Origin: Mariniblastus sp.
GTDB taxonomy: Bacteria; Planctomycetota; Planctomycetia; Pirellulales; Pirellulaceae
Direction: 5' to 3'
Length of the DNA stretch: 59,421 nt
Assembly: GCA_023300235.1 (NCBI GenBank)
Contig: JALZWN010000143.1
Location: 1-59,421, forward strand
In this document: piece after piece, positions 55,120 through 59,421 of the stretch
Layout: every line of letters begins with the position of its first letter
Numbering within the stretch: the first letter of the stretch is position 1
Notes under the pieces: model-generated
Told to the model about the DNA's origin: nothing
The model's database searches: none
The model's input: the letters and a program-made list of their open reading frames with translations, nothing else
Translations under genes and position numbers: made by a program

Positions 55120-56859
55120 ATGGCGAGTGCCTCACACAATTCTGCGAATCAGGCCACGTTGAGTGATTCATCGGCGGCGGATGCTTCGGTTGGATTGATT
55201 GATCGACTCCTCCAAAAACAACAACAACTCACTGCGGTCGAACGCTTCGCCCAGCAACAGGACGCTCGGCTCAAGCCAGAACTTTCGCCCGTTTATCGCG
55301 ACTTGATTCCGTTGGAAAAGCCCAGCGAAGGCGAACAGTATTCCTTCGAAGTTGACTTGGATGCCTGCAGTGGATGCAAAGCCTGTGTCGCTGCCTGCCA
55401 TAATTTGAACGGTCTTGAAGAAGACGAGCTGTGGCGAAATGTCGGTACGTTGGTCGGTGGCAATACCGAACTTCCTGTCATTCAGCACGTAACTGCGTCG
55501 TGTCATCATTGTTTGGAACCGGCTTGCATGGGCGGCTGCCCGGTCAACGCTTACGAAAAAGATCCGATCACCGGAATCGTCGAGCACTTGGATGACCAGT
55601 GCATCGGTTGCAAGTATTGCATGTTCATGTGCCCTTACGACGTGCCGACTTACAGCAGCAAAAAAGGCATCGTCCGTAAATGCAATATGTGCTCGGATCG
55701 TTTAGCCGTCGGTGAAGCCCCGGCCTGCGTGCAAGCTTGTCCGCACGAAGCGATTAAGATTCGCAAAGTCAGCCGCGAAGAAATCATCGAAAACAGTGAA
55801 ACGGATCAGTTGGTCCCCGGTGCTCCCGATGTCCACCTGACCTTGCCGACCACACGATACAACACGAAGAAGGTTCTCCCGAGAAACCTGTTACCCAACG
55901 ACTATTACGTATCCAAGTCACTGCACGCTCACTTTCCGTTAGTGTTTATGCTGACGTTGACGCAGATGGCGTTTGGGATCTTTGCCGCTTGTTTCTTTGT
56001 TCAGCAAGCGTACCCGTCGATTTCGGCTGGGTTGTTTGCGAGGTTGGACGCGATTGGTTTCGCAATACTCTGTGCGGGACTGGGCGTGGCGACGTTGCAC
56101 TTGGGTCGACCATTCAAGGCTTATCGAGCGATGGCGGGTTTGCGAACGTCATGGCTGTCGCGAGAAATTTTGTGTTTCAACCTGTTTGCTGGGGCCGCTT
56201 CAGGGTTGTTGGCTTGGGGTTGGTTGGCAATGCCTGAGCAAATTACGGGCATCTCGCGAACACTTCCTGCCGCCGCGACGGTGATTGCCGGCGCGATTGC
56301 GGTGGCCAGTAGTGCGATGCTTTACATCGCGACCAAGCGTCCGTTATGGACGGCGTTTCGAACGAGCAGCTTTTTCTTTTTAACGGGAGCAATCGTCGGC
56401 ATCGCGACGGTGATGCTCGCGATGCAGTGGGCTTTAGTGGATTCAAAATCGAGTGCATGGCTGTTCGGATCGATTACCGAATCCGGATCGTTCGACATCG
56501 CAGCGGCGTTGAACGTGCTGGCCCAAGCCTTGATGTTGTTCACTGTTTGTAAGCTCGCGATCGAAGGATCTATCTTTGGAAATCTCTGGTCGGTTCAATT
56601 CACTCCTCAGCGACATGCCGCTTCGCTGATGGCCGGTGAACTTCGCTGGACGCTGATCATTCGCTTCGCTTTGCTAGTGTCTGGCGGATTGTTGTTGCCG
56701 TCGTTGTTTTTAGCGAACGCTCAAGCGACTGATGCGGCTGGCAGTGGAGCGGTATTGATGACGTTTTCGGCCGTGATGTTGTTGGTTGGAGAGTTGTTTG
56801 AACGATACATGTTCTTCGCGGTCTCTGTAGCTCGTCGGATGCCAGGAGCACCGAACTAA
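55120..56859 (+). CDS. Fused 4Fe-4S ferredoxin-type electron transfer subunit (DmsB-like) and DmsC-like membrane anchor
   Basis: Four cluster motifs: [42 protein letters not shown]...CVQAC; C-terminal multi-TM DmsC-like domain '[31 protein letters not shown]'. Likely ATG 55120 (track start 54991). Confidence 0.88.
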   Translation: MASASHNSANQATLSDSSAADASVGLIDRLLQKQQQLTAVERFAQQQDARLKPELSPVYRDLIPLEKPSEGEQYSFEVDLDACSGCKACVAACHNLNGLEEDELWRNVGTLVGGNTELPVIQHVTASCHHCLEPACMGGCPVNAYEKDPITGIVEHLDDQCIGCKYCMFMCPYDVPTYSSKKGIVRKCNMCSDRLAVGEAPACVQACPHEAIKIRKVSREEIIENSETDQLVPGAPDVHLTLPTTRYNTKKVLPRNLLPNDYYVSKSLHAHFPLVFMLTLTQMAFGIFAACFFVQQAYPSISAGLFARLDAIGFAILCAGLGVATLHLGRPFKAYRAMAGLRTSWLSREILCFNLFAGAASGLLAWGWLAMPEQITGISRTLPAAATVIAGAIAVASSAMLYIATKRPLWTAFRTSSFFFLTGAIVGIATVMLAMQWALVDSKSSAWLFGSITESGSFDIAAALNVLAQALMLFTVCKLAIEGSIFGNLWSVQFTPQRHAASLMAGELRWTLIIRFALLVSGGLLLPSLFLANAQATDAAGSGAVLMTFSAVMLLVGELFERYMFFAVSVARRMPGAPN

Positions 56860-59093
56860 TGAACAAACCAAAAGTTGACGACACGAAAACAGCCAGTAAG
56901 CTGCCGATCCCATCGCCTTTTGAACGCGTTTTTGACGGTCCGTTGACGCAAGATTTATTGTTGCGGCCGGCCGATTTCGGTCTTGGGATGCTACCTGATC
57001 GCGTGCAACCGGACGCCACGACAAAAGTAGTGTGTGGGTTTTGTAGCACGGGTTGTTCACTGAACGTTCACCTTCGCGAAGGCGAAGCCATCAACCTCAC
57101 CCCAGCCACGGATTACCCCGTCAACATGGGGATGGCTTGTCCTAAAGGCTGGGAGGCATTGGCGCCACTGAAGTCAAACGATCGCGGAACGACGCCGCTG
57201 TTGAAAGATCGCTCGGGCAGGTTGCAGCCGACCGATTGGGCGACCGCGATGGAGCAGTTCACCGGCCGCTTCAGAGCCATTCAAGCCGAACACGGCGCCG
57301 AGTCGGTTGCGTTTTTGGGGACCGGCCAAATGCCAACCGAAGAACTCGCGTTCCTTGGCGCGCTTGCGAAATTTGGCATGGGCATGAAGCACGGCGACGG
57401 GAACACTCGCCAATGTATGGCCACCGCGGTTGTCGCTTACAAACAATCCTTTGGCTTCGATGCTCCGCCTTACACTTACGACGACTACGAGCATTCGGAT
57501 GTGATGGTGTTCGTCGGTGCGAATCCTTGTATCGCTCATCCGATCATGTGGCAGCGGGTGTTGCGCAACCAAAACAATCCAGAAATCATCGTCGTCGATC
57601 CGCGGACCACCGAAACTGCCGTCGCCGCGACACACCACTATGCGATCGCACCAAAGTCTGATCTGACTTTGTTCTACGGTATCGCGAATATCTTGATCAG
57701 CGAAGGTTGGATCGATCCAGATTTTATCGACAGGCACGTCAACGGCTTTGAAGATTTCAAACAGCACGTCAGCGAGTACTCAGCCGAACGAGTTGCCAAG
57801 GCAACTGGGATTTCGGTCGAGCGGTTAACCTATCTGGCGTTGGCGATCCATCGCGGAAAACGAGTTTCGTTTTGGTGGACGATGGGGGTCAATCAAAGCT
57901 ACGAAGGCGTCCGCACCGCTCAGTCGATCATCAATTTAGCGTTGATCACCGGAAACATCGGCAGGCCAGGCACCGGAGCCAATTCGATCACCGGCCAGTG
58001 CAACGCCATGGGTTCGCGGCTGTTTAGCAACACGACCGGCTTGTTGGGTGGGCATGATTTTGGCAACCCACAGCATCGCGAAAAAGTCGCCGGCATTTTG
58101 GGCATCGACGAATCGGTGATCCCGCACGAAGCCAGTGACCCGTACGATGAAATCATTAACAAAATCCTCAAAGGCAAAATCAAAGGCCTCTGGATTTTGG
58201 CGACCAATCCGGCTCACTCTTGGATCAACCAAAACTTTTGCAAAGACGTTTTGGATCGGCTGGATTTTTTGGTCGTCCAAGACATGTACCACTCGACCGA
58301 GACGGCCGTGTTGGCGGATCTGTATTTGCCAGCGGCTGGTTGGGGCGAGAAGGACGGCACGTTCATCAACAGCGAACGTCGCATCGGCGTGATCAAAAAG
58401 GTTGCTCGAGCACCGGGCCAAGCGTTGTCGGATTTCTCGATTTTGCAGCTGGTCGCATCTTACTGGGGCTGTCAGGACATGTTCAAAGACTGGAGCGATC
58501 CAGAAGCCGTGTTTAAGATTCTGGCGAAGCTTTCCAAAGACCAACCCTGTGACATCACCGGCATTTCCGACTATCGAATGCTCGACGACAACGGCGGGAT
58601 TCAATGGCCGCTGCCAGAGGGTCAGGCTTTAGAGAACAATCAACGCCGATTGTTCGAAGATGGACGCTTCTTTCACGCCGACGGCAAAGCAAAGCTGTTG
58701 TTCGAAGATCCTAAACCAATGCCCGAACCGGCAACGACAGCGTATCCATTTTTGCTGATGACGGGTCGAGGGACTGCGGCTCAATGGCACACGCAGACTC
58801 GCACCGGGAAATCGGCGGTGTTGCGGCGGTTGTATCCGGCCGAGGCCTACGTCGAAGTCAATCCGCGCGACGCCAAGCGTTTGAAGCTGCGGGCTCATCA
58901 ACGCGTTTTGGTTCAATCGCAACGCGGCTCCATCGACGCTCGAGTCGCCATCACGCCGACGGTGCAGATCGGCCAAGTCTTTATGCCGATGCACTACGAG
59001 GACGTCAACCAACTTACACTCGCACATTTTGATCCTTATTCGCACCAGCCTTCTTACAAGAACTGCGCTGTGAATATTGTTCCCACGGACTAA
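56859..59093 (+). CDS. Molybdopterin oxidoreductase, assimilatory nitrate reductase (NasA/NarB)-like
   Basis: '[40 protein letters not shown]' [4Fe-4S]; '[45 protein letters not shown]' with putative Cys Mo ligand; 'NPAHSWINQ', '[12 protein letters not shown]', C-terminal molydopterin dinucleotide-binding domain. Start overlaps upstream stop (ctaatg). Confidence 0.88.
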   Translation: MNKPKVDDTKTASKLPIPSPFERVFDGPLTQDLLLRPADFGLGMLPDRVQPDATTKVVCGFCSTGCSLNVHLREGEAINLTPATDYPVNMGMACPKGWEALAPLKSNDRGTTPLLKDRSGRLQPTDWATAMEQFTGRFRAIQAEHGAESVAFLGTGQMPTEELAFLGALAKFGMGMKHGDGNTRQCMATAVVAYKQSFGFDAPPYTYDDYEHSDVMVFVGANPCIAHPIMWQRVLRNQNNPEIIVVDPRTTETAVAATHHYAIAPKSDLTLFYGIANILISEGWIDPDFIDRHVNGFEDFKQHVSEYSAERVAKATGISVERLTYLALAIHRGKRVSFWWTMGVNQSYEGVRTAQSIINLALITGNIGRPGTGANSITGQCNAMGSRLFSNTTGLLGGHDFGNPQHREKVAGILGIDESVIPHEASDPYDEIINKILKGKIKGLWILATNPAHSWINQNFCKDVLDRLDFLVVQDMYHSTETAVLADLYLPAAGWGEKDGTFINSERRIGVIKKVARAPGQALSDFSILQLVASYWGCQDMFKDWSDPEAVFKILAKLSKDQPCDITGISDYRMLDDNGGIQWPLPEGQALENNQRRLFEDGRFFHADGKAKLLFEDPKPMPEPATTAYPFLLMTGRGTAAQWHTQTRTGKSAVLRRLYPAEAYVEVNPRDAKRLKLRAHQRVLVQSQRGSIDARVAITPTVQIGQVFMPMHYEDVNQLTLAHFDPYSHQPSYKNCAVNIVPTD

Positions 59094-59139
59094 ATCCTTC
59101 CTTAGTTCAGGGCTTGGCGACAAGTCCGCGAAAGATCCC

Positions 59140-59421
59140 ATGACTGATTCAGAAAACCCAAACCAGAGTGACGACTCTGGAAAATCAAAGGGCTTCTCGC
59201 CCGAGCAACAAAATTACCTGCAGGGCTACGCGTTAGGCGCCGACGTCGCGCGGACCGTTCGTGGGTTGCCAGTGATCTCCGATAGCGCGATTAGATCCAA
59301 TGACGCTGTCGTCCAAGTCGGACCCGTCGGTGCAAACGTGGTTGGCCCGGACGCGATCACCCATGCCGCCGTAGCGGCGACCGAGAGCAGCGGCGGCAAG
59401 CTGTGCAACGAAGAAAAAGCC
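59140..59421 (+). CDS. N-terminal fragment of a CDS truncated by the window edge; possibly a NirA-type nitrite/sulfite reductase
   Basis: Open frame from ATG 59140 to the end: MTDSENPNQSDDSGKSKGFSPEQQNYLQGYALGADVARTVRGLPVIS... Product call comes from operon context and a vague likeness to planctomycete NirA-family N-termini; no catalytic motif visible. Confidence 0.45.
   Translation, partial: MTDSENPNQSDDSGKSKGFSPEQQNYLQGYALGADVARTVRGLPVISDSAIRSNDAVVQVGPVGANVVGPDAITHAAVAATESSGGKLCNEEKA

Noticed and set aside
57936-58604. 222-aa minus-strand ORF opposite the molybdoenzyme
   Set aside because: Lies entirely over conserved NasA-like coding sequence.

Overview
This 59.4 kb window looks like ordinary chromosome from a planctomycete (Pirellulaceae/Rhodopirellula-like). 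That placement rests on DUF1559 and DUF1598 proteins, a PEP-CTERM protein, Cys/Gly-rich lipoproteins and TPR proteins; it is recognition, not a database result. I saw no rRNA, tRNA, CRISPR array, transposase or prophage. Housekeeping genes: rsmD, lysC, tyrS, argS, cstA, hpt, dprA, aroB. The most interesting units are: (1) a three-gene module of YqiJ-like OB-fold membrane protein, YqiK-like flotillin and a giant 1779-aa AAA+ 'DNA repair ATPase' (DUF3686-like), with a TAATG start/stop overlap and a structured 217-bp gap rich in inverted repeats; (2) a single polypeptide fusing fatty-acyl-AMP ligase, acyl carrier protein and alpha-oxoamine synthase, a candidate sphingoid-base-like lipid synthase; (3) a NasA-like reductase whose partner is a fused DmsB-DmsC protein, followed by a truncated gene at the window edge that may be a nitrite reductase; (4) tandem exported cyclophilins lacking the canonical catalytic Arg; (5) a tandem-duplicated FemAB/CelD-like acyltransferase next to a glycosyltransferase; (6) an RsmD with Cys in place of Asp/Asn in the catalytic (D/N)PPY motif. 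All family calls come from reading motifs by eye, with no searches run.
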